A stretch of DNA of 64,000 nucleotides. Source: Pseudomonadota bacterium. GTDB taxonomy: Bacteria > Pseudomonadota > Gammaproteobacteria > Burkholderiales > Burkholderiaceae_C. The stretch covers positions 30,136 to 94,135 of the forward strand of contig JAJZUV010000009.1 of the NCBI GenBank assembly GCA_021848345.1, read 5' to 3'. The notes beneath the pieces are model-generated. The model searched no databases. It was not told the origin of the DNA and was given only the letters and a program-made list of their open reading frames with translations. Position 1 is the first letter of the stretch, and every line of letters begins with the position of its first letter. The position numbers and the translations under genes are program-made. Of the stretch, positions 38,999 through 48,404 are shown one piece after another.

Positions 38999-40519
38999 AT
39001 GTTGTCGTCCATGCCGCTGAAGTCTCCGACTCCTCCGTATCCGCGTTCCTTCCATGCGCTGTTGCTGACCGCCTTCGCGCTGGTCATGCTGCCGCTGGTG
39101 GTGGGCATGATCTACACGGCCTACGCGCAGCAGCGCCTGGCACTGCAGACGCGCGAGGCGATCCGCATCACCGTCGACGTCACGCGCACCACGCGCCAGA
39201 TGTCCGAGGACCTGTCCGCGCTGCAACGCGCCGCCGGTCAGTACTACGTGCTGCAGGATCCGCAGTTGCGCGTGGGCATGCGCGACGCGCACCGCGCGCT
39301 GCAGGCCGAGCTGCGCACCTTGAGCGCCATGCCCTTCGACGCGCAGGAACAGTCCCGGCTGCAGCGCATCGGCGCCAGCGAGGCCGCGCTGTACGACGAA
39401 CTCAGCGGAGCGGGCCCGGCGGACCTGCCGCGCTTCGACGCCTTCGCGCCGCGCTTCGCCGCGCTGGCCGCCAGCATCGACCATGTCCTGGGCGCCGGCA
39501 ACGTGCTGGTCGACCGCCAGGTCAGCGCCCTGGGGCGTCGGTCGCGAACGCTGCGCGCGGCACTGCTGCTTCAGGCCGGCGCCGCGCTGCTGCTGTCGGT
39601 GCTCATCGCGGCGCTGCTGTCGTGGGTGCTGACCCGCCCGCTGCGTCAGATCGACCAGGCCATCCGCAGGCTCGGCGCCGGGGATCTGCAGCCCCAGCCG
39701 CAGGTGCGCGGACCGCGCGACCTGGTGCAACTCGGTCATCAGCTGGACTGGCTGCGCCGGCGTCTGCGCGAGACCGACGAGCAGAAGCAGCGTTTCCTGC
39801 GTCACGTGTCCCACGAACTGAAGACGCCGCTGGCCTCGCTGCGCGAGGGGGTCGAGCTGTTGATGGACGGCGTGGCGGGGCCGCTGAGCGCCCAGCAGCG
39901 CGAGATCGGAACCATCATGCGCGGCAATGCCCGCGATCTGCAGCAGCGCATCGAGAACCTCATCGACTACAGCCGTGCGCAGCGCCGGCTGGATCCGCTG
40001 GTGTCGGCCGGCGTGGACCTGAAGGAACTGCTGGGCTCGCTGGTGCGGCGCAACGAACTGGCCCTGCGCGCCAAGCATGTGGGCGTGCGCATCGACGGCG
40101 AGGCCGGGCCCCTGCAGGCCGACCAGGGAAAGCTCGACACGCTGTTCGAGAACCTGTTGATCAACGCCATGCGCTTCAGCCCGGCGGCGGGCATCGTGCG
40201 CATCCGCCTGCGCGATGACGACGAGGGCGTGACGGTCAGCATCTGCGACCAAGGCCCCGGTGTCGCCGAGCAGGACCGCGAGCACCTGTTCGAGCCCTTT
40301 TTCCAGGGCATGCGCCAGCCCGCGGGCGCGGCTCCGGGCAACGGGCTCGGGCTGGCCATCGCGCAGGAATACGCCGTGCTGCATGGCGGGCAGATCCGGC
40401 TTTGCGACCCGGCCGAAGGCGGCGGCGCCTGTTTCTGCGTGCGCCTTCCCCATGCGCACGACCACGTCCCGCCCGCTTTCGCGGCGCCGGCCCGGAACCC
40501 CAAGACCCCGCGACCATGA
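38999..40519 (+). CDS. glrK: Sensor histidine kinase, GlrK/QseE type
   Basis: A 506-residue kinase with a membrane anchor near residues 20-42, a periplasmic helical sensor region to about 185, a second membrane segment, HAMP (RPLRQIDQAIRRLGAGDLQP), then HisKA with the phosphorylatable His272 in RHVSHELKTPLASLREGVEL. The ATPase domain has NLLINAMRFSPA, DQGPGVAEQD and GNGLGLAIAQEYA. The stop overlaps the start of a QseG-like lipoprotein gene (ATGA), and the NtrC-type regulator follows. This is the order of the glrK-qseG-glrR envelope-stress system of enterobacteria. Confidence 0.9.
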   Translation: MLSSMPLKSPTPPYPRSFHALLLTAFALVMLPLVVGMIYTAYAQQRLALQTREAIRITVDVTRTTRQMSEDLSALQRAAGQYYVLQDPQLRVGMRDAHRALQAELRTLSAMPFDAQEQSRLQRIGASEAALYDELSGAGPADLPRFDAFAPRFAALAASIDHVLGAGNVLVDRQVSALGRRSRTLRAALLLQAGAALLLSVLIAALLSWVLTRPLRQIDQAIRRLGAGDLQPQPQVRGPRDLVQLGHQLDWLRRRLRETDEQKQRFLRHVSHELKTPLASLREGVELLMDGVAGPLSAQQREIGTIMRGNARDLQQRIENLIDYSRAQRRLDPLVSAGVDLKELLGSLVRRNELALRAKHVGVRIDGEAGPLQADQGKLDTLFENLLINAMRFSPAAGIVRIRLRDDDEGVTVSICDQGPGVAEQDREHLFEPFFQGMRQPAGAAPGNGLGLAIAQEYAVLHGGQIRLCDPAEGGGACFCVRLPHAHDHVPPAFAAPARNPKTPRP

Positions 40520-41213
40520 CCTTCCCTGCGTCTGTTCCACGCGCCTCCTGCCGGGCGCTGCGCGCGCTGCCCCTGGTTCTTGCGGTCTCGCTCGGGGCCT
40601 GCGCGGCACCGCGGACCCCGTCCGGAGCGTCGGCGCCGCCGCAGGCGACGAGCGCGCCGCGCGCGGACTCCGCACCGGCGCCCGGCGTCGAGTCCGGCGG
40701 CGTATCCGCCGCGTCGCCTTCCGGCTCCTCGGCCTCGGAGTTGTCGCCTGCCGGCGTCGAGTCGCGGTCCGGGACCGATCCGCTGGCCATGCATTCCGTG
40801 GCCGTCATGCTGCGCGAGATCTCGGCGATGAGCCAGGCGGAGGCCAATCTGCGCCAGCAGCAACTGCAGGCGCTGGGCCCGCGCCGGCGCCCGGAGCAGC
40901 GCCTGGAGCTGGCCTATCTGCTGATCGCGCGGGCCGCTCCGAGCAGCGACGAGGCGTCGCAGGCACACGAATTGCTTAGAGGGCTGGACTCCCTGACCGA
41001 GGATCGTGCCAGCCGCCAGTTCATCCGCGTGCTGCAGCGCCTGAGCCGCCAGACCGTGGAACTGGCCCAGGCGCGCGCCGACCTCGCGAAGGCCAACCGG
41101 AAGGCCGCCGATCTGGAGGACAAGATCGGCCAGATCAAGAATCTGGAGGTGCAATTGCAAGGCCGTACCCAGGAGCATGCCCCGAAGCCCACGCCGCCCA
41201 AGGGGGCCGTGCG

Positions 41214-41217
<4 letters not shown>
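40516..41217 (+). CDS. QseG-like lipoprotein of the GlrKR system
   Basis: A 233-residue exported protein. The signal peptide LRALPLVLAVSLGAC ends in a lipobox, then a Pro/Ser/Ala-rich linker runs to about residue 90. The C-terminal half is helical and predicted coiled coil, including RQTVELAQARADLAKANRKA and ADLEDKIGQIKNLEVQ. It overlaps both neighbours by ATGA junctions. In E. coli QseG activates the kinase from the outer membrane; a similar role is inferred from position and layout, not from clear sequence identity. Confidence 0.75.
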
Positions 41218-42563
<1,346 letters not shown>

Positions 42564-42600
42564 ATCGATCGCCGGGGCCCCGCTGGACGCCCGGCGATGC

Positions 42601-42618
42601 TGTCGCTGGGAGGCGACA
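42601..42618 (+). promoter_or_regulatory. GlrR-type activator site 1
   Basis: TGTCGCTGGGAGGCGACA matches exactly the TGTC-N10-GACA pattern reported for GlrR at E. coli glmY and glmZ. It lies 176 bp upstream of the sigma-54 -24 element and 37 bp after the glrR stop. Confidence 0.75.
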
Positions 42619-42663
42619 AAAAAGCCCAATATCGGCGCCGATTTGGGCCATGGGGGCTCCAGG

Positions 42664-42681
42664 CGTCGGATTTCGGCGACA
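42664..42681 (+). promoter_or_regulatory. GlrR-type activator site 2
   Basis: CGTCGGATTTCGGCGACA fits TGTC-N10-GACA with one mismatch in the left half. It starts 63 bp after site 1, which is six helical turns, placing both on one DNA face. It is 113 bp upstream of the sigma-54 promoter. Confidence 0.65.
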
Positions 42682-42776
42682 AAACGCCGGTCCGGCCGCC
42701 CCGAATCGCCCACGCGATCCGGCGACTCGGCGAGGGGGCTTGCCCAAGTGCCTGATATCTCGAAGAAAAATCTTCC

Positions 42777-42792
42777 TGGCACGGCGATTGCT
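42777..42792 (+). promoter_or_regulatory. Sigma-54 promoter
   Basis: TGGCACGGCGATTGCT matches the -24/-12 consensus TGGCACG-N4-TTGCT at every defined base. The invariant GG is at 42778-42779 and GC at 42790-42791. A start site near 42803 is predicted, 60 nt before the small-gene start codon. Confidence 0.85.
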
Positions 42793-42862
42793 CAAGCCAG
42801 GGTGCAGACCCGCCGAGGGGCATCCGCTCCGGCAAGGTCCGCAGTCGCAAGGAGTTCCGACC

Positions 42863-43102
42863 ATGATCCAGTTTCGCTCGAGGACCTTGACCATCGCACT
42901 GGCGGGCTGCTGTGCATGGGCGGGTGCGCGGGCGGCGGGCATGCCCCCGGAACAGCCGGCGGCCGGCGCGCAGGCCGAAGGGCAGGTTGCCGCGCCGGCT
43001 CCGGCGACGACCCCCGCGCATGCCGCTGTCGGGCACGAGCAGGCCACGAATTCCCCCTCCCCGGCGCAAGGCAAGCCGGGCAGCGGCGGCGTCATGCACT
43101 GA
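42863..43102 (+). CDS. Small secreted protein driven by the sigma-54 promoter
   Basis: A 79-residue product, ATG 42863, with a strong AGGAG at 42850-42854. The N-terminus is a signal peptide (MIQFRSRTLTIALAGCCAWA, probable cleavage after GARA). The mature part is a low-complexity chain of about 54 residues rich in Ala, Pro, Gly, Gln and His, ending GKPGSGGVMH. No family is recognised. The transcript could also act as a regulatory RNA, since the E. coli GlrR targets are small RNAs. Confidence 0.7.
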   Translation: MIQFRSRTLTIALAGCCAWAGARAAGMPPEQPAAGAQAEGQVAAPAPATTPAHAAVGHEQATNSPSPAQGKPGSGGVMH

Positions 43103-43162
43103 TCCGCCATGAACATCGCCCGGTGGTGCCCGAAGGCACCGCCAGGCTCCCGTCCCCCCTTG

Positions 43163-43189
43163 GCCAAGCCGCGTGCTTGGCATTTTTTT
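43163..43189 (+). terminator. Rho-independent terminator after the small secreted-protein gene
   Basis: GCCAAG (43163-43168), a 7-nt loop, CTTGGC (43176-43181), one A and then seven T. With the sigma-54 promoter it defines a transcript of about 385 nt separate from deaD. Confidence 0.85.
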
Positions 43190-43267
43190 GCCCGTCGCGC
43201 ACGGGGCTTCGGCCCATGGCAGGTGCGGGTGGCGCACAATGTCGGGCCAAGCCCCTGTATCGCACTC

Positions 43268-45259
43268 ATGTCCGACGTCGAATCCCCGTCCCCCGTCTCC
43301 GACGGCCAGCCCTCCGAGCCCGGCGTCGCCTTTGCCGACCTCGGCCTTCCCGAGGCCTTGCTGCGCGCCTTGCGCGACGTGGGCTATGAAAGCCCTTCGC
43401 CCATCCAGGCCGCGACCATTCCGCCGCTGCTGGAGGGGCGCGACGTGCTGGGGCAGGCGCAGACCGGTACCGGCAAGACCGCGGCCTTCGCGCTGCCCAT
43501 CCTGGCGCGCGTGGACCCGGCGCGCCGCGAGACCCAGGCGCTGGTGCTGGCGCCCACGCGCGAACTCGCGATCCAGGTGGCCGAGGCCTTTTCGCGCTAC
43601 GCCTCCCATCTGGGCGGCTTCCAGGTGCTGCCCGTGTACGGCGGCCAGAGCTACACGCCGCAACTGGCGGCGCTGCGCCGCGGCGCCCAGGTCGTGGTGG
43701 GCACGCCGGGGCGCATCATCGATCATCTGGAGCGCGGCACCCTCAAGCTCGATTCGCTGCGCCACCTGGTGCTCGACGAGGCCGACGAGATGCTGCGCAT
43801 GGGATTCATCGACGACGTCGAGCGCATCCTCGCCAGCACGCCCCCGCAGCGCCAGGTGGCGCTGTTCTCGGCGACCATGCCCACCGCCATCCGCGCCATC
43901 GCGCAGCGCCATCTGCGCGAGCCGGCGCAGATCACCATCAAGGCCCGCACGCGCACCGCGTCAGGGGTGCAGCAACGCTACTGGATGGTCAGCGGCATGC
44001 ACAAGCTCGACGCCCTGACCCGCATCCTGGAAGTCGAGACCTTCGAAGCCATGATCGTGTTCGCGCGCACCAAGATGGCCACCGAGGAACTGGCGGAAAA
44101 GCTGGCGGCCCGCGGCTTCGCCACCGCCGCGCTGAACGGCGACATCCAGCAGGCGCAGCGCGAGCGCACGGTGCAGCGCCTCAAGGACGGCCAGGTGGAC
44201 ATCCTGGTGGCCACCGACGTGGCCGCGCGCGGCCTGGACGTCGATCGCATCAGCCACGTGGTGAACTACGACATCCCCACCGACACCGAGTCCTACGTGC
44301 ACCGCATCGGGCGCACCGGACGGGCCGGGCGCAGCGGCCAGGCGATCCTGTTCGTCACGCCGCGCGAGCGCTACCTTCTGCAGGCCATCGAACGCGCCAC
44401 GCGCCAGCGCATCGAGCCGATGCAACTGCCCAGCGTCGAGGCCGTGAACGACCGGCGCACCGAGCGTTTCTTCGAGCGCATCAGCGAGGCTCGCGAGCAG
44501 GACGAGGCGCTGCGCCCGTACCAGGCGCTGATCGAGCGCTACGAGAGCGAACACAATGTGCCGGCGGTGGAGATCGCGGCCGCGCTGGCCAGCCTGCTGC
44601 AGGGCGGCAAGCCCTTGCTGCTGGGCCCCGAGGAGGCGGCCGCGCGACCGCGCGCGGCGCGCGAACCCTACGAGAGCCGCGCGGTGCGCGAGGCTCGGGC
44701 GGCGGGCGAGACGCCCGCGCCGCGTCCGCCCCGGCAGGCGCCGGCCGGCGCGCCGCGCAGCCTGGAGCAACTGGCCGAGCAGGCCTTGTCGGACTTCGAG
44801 CATACCCGCGCCGCACAGGGCGACGACGAGCATCCGCGCCGCCGACGCGCCGCGCCGGGGGCGCTGTGCACCTACCGCGTGGAGATCGGACGCGAGCACG
44901 GCGTGGAGGTGCGCAACCTGGTGGGCGCCATCGCCAACGAGACCGGGCTGGACAACAGCCGCATCGGCAACATCGCGATTCGCCGCGACTACAGCCTGGT
45001 GGAACTTCCGGCCGACATGCCGCGCGACGTGCTGCGCATGCTGCAACGCCTGCGCGTGCTGGGGCGGCCGCTGCAACTGGCGCCGGCCGAGGAAGGCGCC
45101 GCCGGCGCGCCGCGCAAGGAGTCTTCGCACAAGGAGTCGCCGTACAAGGACTCGGCGCGCAGGGATTCGCCGCGTGCCGGGGCCTCGGCGCGACCGCCCG
45201 CGCGCGGCGCCGCGCCGCGCGCCAAGCCCGCCGCGCCGCGGCGCAAGCACGAACGCTGA
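43268..45259 (+). CDS. deaD: DEAD-box ATP-dependent RNA helicase
   Basis: A 663-residue helicase. The core motifs are PSPIQAATIP (Q), AQTGTGKTA (I), PTRELAIQ (Ia), TPGR (Ib), VLDEADEML (II), SATMP (III) and HRIGRTGRAGR (VI). A DbpA-type RNA-binding domain follows (YRVEIGREHGVEVRNLVGAI). The C-terminal tail is basic and repetitive, with KES/KDS/RDS units every five residues. DeaD homologues help in ribosome assembly and cold adaptation. The start ATG 43268 is 78 bp after the terminator. Confidence 0.94.
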   Translation: MSDVESPSPVSDGQPSEPGVAFADLGLPEALLRALRDVGYESPSPIQAATIPPLLEGRDVLGQAQTGTGKTAAFALPILARVDPARRETQALVLAPTRELAIQVAEAFSRYASHLGGFQVLPVYGGQSYTPQLAALRRGAQVVVGTPGRIIDHLERGTLKLDSLRHLVLDEADEMLRMGFIDDVERILASTPPQRQVALFSATMPTAIRAIAQRHLREPAQITIKARTRTASGVQQRYWMVSGMHKLDALTRILEVETFEAMIVFARTKMATEELAEKLAARGFATAALNGDIQQAQRERTVQRLKDGQVDILVATDVAARGLDVDRISHVVNYDIPTDTESYVHRIGRTGRAGRSGQAILFVTPRERYLLQAIERATRQRIEPMQLPSVEAVNDRRTERFFERISEAREQDEALRPYQALIERYESEHNVPAVEIAAALASLLQGGKPLLLGPEEAAARPRAAREPYESRAVREARAAGETPAPRPPRQAPAGAPRSLEQLAEQALSDFEHTRAAQGDDEHPRRRRAAPGALCTYRVEIGREHGVEVRNLVGAIANETGLDNSRIGNIAIRRDYSLVELPADMPRDVLRMLQRLRVLGRPLQLAPAEEGAAGAPRKESSHKESPYKDSARRDSPRAGASARPPARGAAPRAKPAAPRRKHER

Positions 45260-45278
45260 AGCGCCGGCGCCGGCGAGC

Positions 45279-46514
45279 ATGCTCAACCGCCTGTGGCTCG
45301 GCCTGTTCCTGGTCGCGGCGGCGGCGGCGGCCGGGCGCTGGCTGATCGGCGGCGATGCCGGGGTGTTCGCCGCCATCGTGGCCAGCCTGTTCGCGATGGC
45401 CCGGCTTTCGGTGGATGTGATGGTGCTGCTGTTCGGCACCCTCACGCTGTGGCTGGGCCTGCTGGCCATCGCCGAGCGCGCGCAACTGGTGCAGGCCATG
45501 GCGCGTGCACTGGGCCCGTTGTTCGCGCGCCTGATGCCCGAGGTGCCGCGTGGCCATCCGGCGCTGGGCCTGATCACCCTGAACATGGCCGCCAACATGC
45601 TCGGCCTGGACAATGCCGCCACGCCCATCGGGCTCAAGGCCATGCGCGAGTTGCAGGGGCTCAACCCCAGCTCCGACACCGCGAGCAATGCGCAGATCCT
45701 GTTCCTGGTGCTCAACGCCTCCTCGCTGACCCTGCTGCCGGTGAGTATCTTCATGTACCGCGCGCAGCAGGGCGCCAGCGACCCGACCCTGGTGTTCCTT
45801 CCCATCCTGCTGGCCACCAGCGCCTCCACGCTGGTGGGCCTGCTGAGCGTGGCGCTGGTGCAGCGCCTGCCGCTGCGCGACGCGCGCGCGCTGGGCTGGA
45901 TGGCCGCGGCCCTGCTGCTGTACGCGGCGGCGCTGGCCGGCCTGGCCTCGCTTTCGGCCGCGGCACTGGCGCGCGTGTCGGACCTCGCCGGCAACCTCAT
46001 GCTCTTCGGGGTGATCGTGGCCTTCCTGCTGGTCGGTGCCTGGCGCCGCGTGCCGGTGTACGAGGCGTTCATCGACGGCGCGCGCCAGGGCTTCGAGGTG
46101 GCGCGCGACCTGCTGCCCTACCTGGTGGCCATGCTGTGCGCGGTGGGCGTGCTGCGCGCCTCGGGCGCGCTCGACATGGCCCTGCACGCGGTGCGCTGGG
46201 CGGTGCAGCACGCGGGCCTGGACACGCGTTTCGTCGATGCGCTCCCGACTGCGTTGGTCAAGCCCTTCTCCGGCAGCGCGGCGCGCGCCATGCTGATCGA
46301 GACCATGCGCCACGACGGGGTCGACAGTTTCCCCGCGCTGACCGCCGCCACCATGCAGGGCAGCACCGAGACCACCTTCTACGTGCTGGCGGTGTATTTC
46401 GGGGCGGTGGGCATCCGCCGCGTGCGCCACGCGGTGGCCTGCGCGCTGCTGGCCGACCTGGCCGGCATCCTGGCCTCGATCGCCGTGTGCTACTGGTTCT
46501 TCGGCGCGCGCTGA
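45279..46514 (+). CDS. Fused SpmA/SpmB-type nucleoside recognition membrane protein
   Basis: A 411-residue inner-membrane protein with eight or more hydrophobic segments. It carries two Gate/nucleoside-recognition modules: the N-terminal half has ALGLITLNMAANMLGLDNAA, like SpmA, and the C-terminal half has GSAARAMLIETM and TMQGSTETTFYVLAVYFGAV, like SpmB. In Bacillus the two are separate spore-maturation genes. Here the fused form occurs in a non-sporulating lineage, and its substrate is unknown. It starts 19 bp after deaD. Confidence 0.88.
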   Translation: MLNRLWLGLFLVAAAAAAGRWLIGGDAGVFAAIVASLFAMARLSVDVMVLLFGTLTLWLGLLAIAERAQLVQAMARALGPLFARLMPEVPRGHPALGLITLNMAANMLGLDNAATPIGLKAMRELQGLNPSSDTASNAQILFLVLNASSLTLLPVSIFMYRAQQGASDPTLVFLPILLATSASTLVGLLSVALVQRLPLRDARALGWMAAALLLYAAALAGLASLSAAALARVSDLAGNLMLFGVIVAFLLVGAWRRVPVYEAFIDGARQGFEVARDLLPYLVAMLCAVGVLRASGALDMALHAVRWAVQHAGLDTRFVDALPTALVKPFSGSAARAMLIETMRHDGVDSFPALTAATMQGSTETTFYVLAVYFGAVGIRRVRHAVACALLADLAGILASIAVCYWFFGAR

Positions 46515-46541
46515 GCCGCGGCGCCGTCCGGCGTCCGCCGC

Positions 46542-47675
46542 TCAGACGATGGCCAGGTACTCGGTGCCGCTGGCGGGGTCGGCCTGGTCGCGCTGGCTGT
46601 CGAGCTTGATGCGCAGGCGCAGGTCGTTGACCGAATCGGCGTTGCGCAGTGCGTCCTCGTAGCCGATGACTCCCTGCTCGTAGAGGTCGAACAGCGCCTG
46701 GTCGAAGGTCTGCATGCCCAGCTCGCGCGAGCGTCGCATGACTTCCTTGATCTCGCCCACCTCGCCCTTGAACACGTGTTCGGCGATCAGCGGGGAGTTG
46801 ATCATGACCTCCACCGCGGCCACGCGGCCGCGGCCGTCCTGGCGCGGCACCAGGCGCTGCGAGATCATCGCGCGCAGGTTCAACGACAGGTCCATCAGCA
46901 GCTGCGCGCGACGTTCCTCGGGGAAGAAATTGATCATGCGATCCAGCGCCTGGTTGGCGCTGTTGGCGTGCAGCGTGGCCAGCACCAGGTGTCCGGTCTC
47001 GGCGAAGGCCACCGCGTGGTCCATGCTCTCGCGGTCGCGGATCTCGCCCATCAGGATCACGTCCGGGGCCTGGCGCATGCTGTTCTTCAGCGCCGCTTCC
47101 CAGCTCTCGGTGTCGAGGCCGACCTCGCGCTGGGTGACGATGCAGTTCTTGTGCGCGTGCACGAACTCGATCGGATCCTCGATGGTGACGATATGGCCGC
47201 GGCTGTGCTCGTTGCGCCAGTCCAGCAGCGCCGCCATGGACGTGCTCTTGCCGCTGCCCGTGGCACCCACCAGCACCAGCAGCCCGCGCTTGCTCATGGC
47301 CAGTCCCTCGAGCACCCGCGGCAGGCCCAGCGCCTCGATGGTCGGAAGTTCCTGGGGAATCACCCGCAGCACCAGCCCGATGCGCCCCTGCTGCACGAAG
47401 GCGTTCACCCGGAAGCGCCCGATGCCCGGCGGGGCGATGGCGAAATTGCACTCCTTGCTGCGCTCGAACTCGGCCGCCTGGCGCTCGCTCATCAAGGCGC
47501 GCGCCAGGGCCTGCGTGTGCTGCGCGTTCAGCGATTGTGCCGACACGCGGTGCACCTCGCCGTCGATTTTCATCGCCGGCGGGAAGTCGGCGGTCAGGAA
47601 CAGGTCCGAGCCGCCGCGTTGCAGCAGGCTGCGCAACAGGTCCTGGACGAATTTCGAAGCCTGGTCGCGTTCCAT
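46542..47675 (-). CDS. pilU: Type IV pilus retraction ATPase PilU
   Basis: A 377-residue secretion-type ATPase from ATG 47675 (MERDQASKFVQDLLRSLLQR). It has the GATGSGKST Walker A, the ASP-box-like IVTIEDPIEFVHAHKNCIV, Walker B LMGEIRDRES and the His box TGHLVLATLHANSANQALDR. PilU assists PilT in pilus retraction. The C-terminal RRSRELGMQTFDQALFDLYE is typical for this group. It is downstream of a cNMP-binding gene and pilT on the same strand. Confidence 0.93.
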   Translation of the reverse strand: MERDQASKFVQDLLRSLLQRGGSDLFLTADFPPAMKIDGEVHRVSAQSLNAQHTQALARALMSERQAAEFERSKECNFAIAPPGIGRFRVNAFVQQGRIGLVLRVIPQELPTIEALGLPRVLEGLAMSKRGLLVLVGATGSGKSTSMAALLDWRNEHSRGHIVTIEDPIEFVHAHKNCIVTQREVGLDTESWEAALKNSMRQAPDVILMGEIRDRESMDHAVAFAETGHLVLATLHANSANQALDRMINFFPEERRAQLLMDLSLNLRAMISQRLVPRQDGRGRVAAVEVMINSPLIAEHVFKGEVGEIKEVMRRSRELGMQTFDQALFDLYEQGVIGYEDALRNADSVNDLRLRIKLDSQRDQADPASGTEYLAIV

Positions 47676-47697
47676 GAACGAGTTCCCCGGATACGGT

Positions 47698-48342
47698 TCA
47701 CGCCGACGTGCCCACCGTCGGCGCGCCCAGCTTGCGCAGGCGCAGCGACAGCCGCCGCGCCAGCGAGCCGACGATGCGCACCGCCGAGGCGGGATCGCGC
47801 TCGATGAGATCATCGAGCATGCGCGCCTCCAGCACCGCGATCTCGGAAGGGCGCAAGGTGGTGCAGTAGGACGCGCGCGGGCCGGCGTCGAGCAGCGACA
47901 TCTCGCCCAGCACGCTGCCGGCGCGCGACTCGGTCAGGCGCACTCGCTCGCCCCAGGGTTGCTGGCGATCCACCGCGATCACGCCGTGCAGCACGATGAA
48001 CATGAAACTGCCGTGTTCGTTCTGCTCGATGATGTCGCGATCGGCATCCACCGCCCAGAACGCGAAGTGCCGGGCGCATTTGTCGAGTTCGGCGCCCGAC
48101 AGGCCGGTCATGAACCGGTCCTGGGTCCACAGTTCGCGCAGGCGCCGCGCGCCGGGTTCGTGCGGCAGGCGCCGCGCTCCCAGCGCGCGCGCGCGTTCGT
48201 CCCATCCCAGCACGCCGCCCGGGCTGGCCGAGGCGTCATGAAAACCGGTGGAGAAGAACTGCGATTCGGGAAAGCCCTCGCGCTCGGCCTCGACGTCGCC
48301 GCCGGGGCGTCCGGTTCGCAGAAAACCCAGGACTTTTTTCAT
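47698..48342 (-). CDS. Cyclic-nucleotide-binding domain protein between pilT and pilU
   Basis: A 214-residue protein from ATG 48342 (MKKVLGFLRTGRPGGDVEAE). The C-terminal 140 residues form a cNMP-binding beta barrel: IIEQNEHGSFMFIVLHGVIA, then RAGSVLGEMSLLDAGPRASY, where the phosphate-binding cassette normally reads GE(L/M)SL..PR.A. No DNA-binding helix follows, so it is not a CRP-type regulator. Its place between the two retraction ATPase genes suggests that it tunes retraction in response to cAMP or cyclic di-GMP, which is inference. Confidence 0.82.
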   Translation of the reverse strand: MKKVLGFLRTGRPGGDVEAEREGFPESQFFSTGFHDASASPGGVLGWDERARALGARRLPHEPGARRLRELWTQDRFMTGLSGAELDKCARHFAFWAVDADRDIIEQNEHGSFMFIVLHGVIAVDRQQPWGERVRLTESRAGSVLGEMSLLDAGPRASYCTTLRPSEIAVLEARMLDDLIERDPASAVRIVGSLARRLSLRLRKLGAPTVGTSA

Positions 48343-48404
48343 GGCATCCGAGCAGAGCTGGGGAGGCATCGGTGGTGGGGCGGCCGCAACGGGGGTCGCG
48401 CGGC

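Noticed and set aside
42689..42735. A third GlrR site upstream of the sigma-54 promoter
   Set aside because: Candidates such as GGTC-N10-GAAT and GATC-N10-GCGA have too many mismatches to TGTC-N10-GACA.
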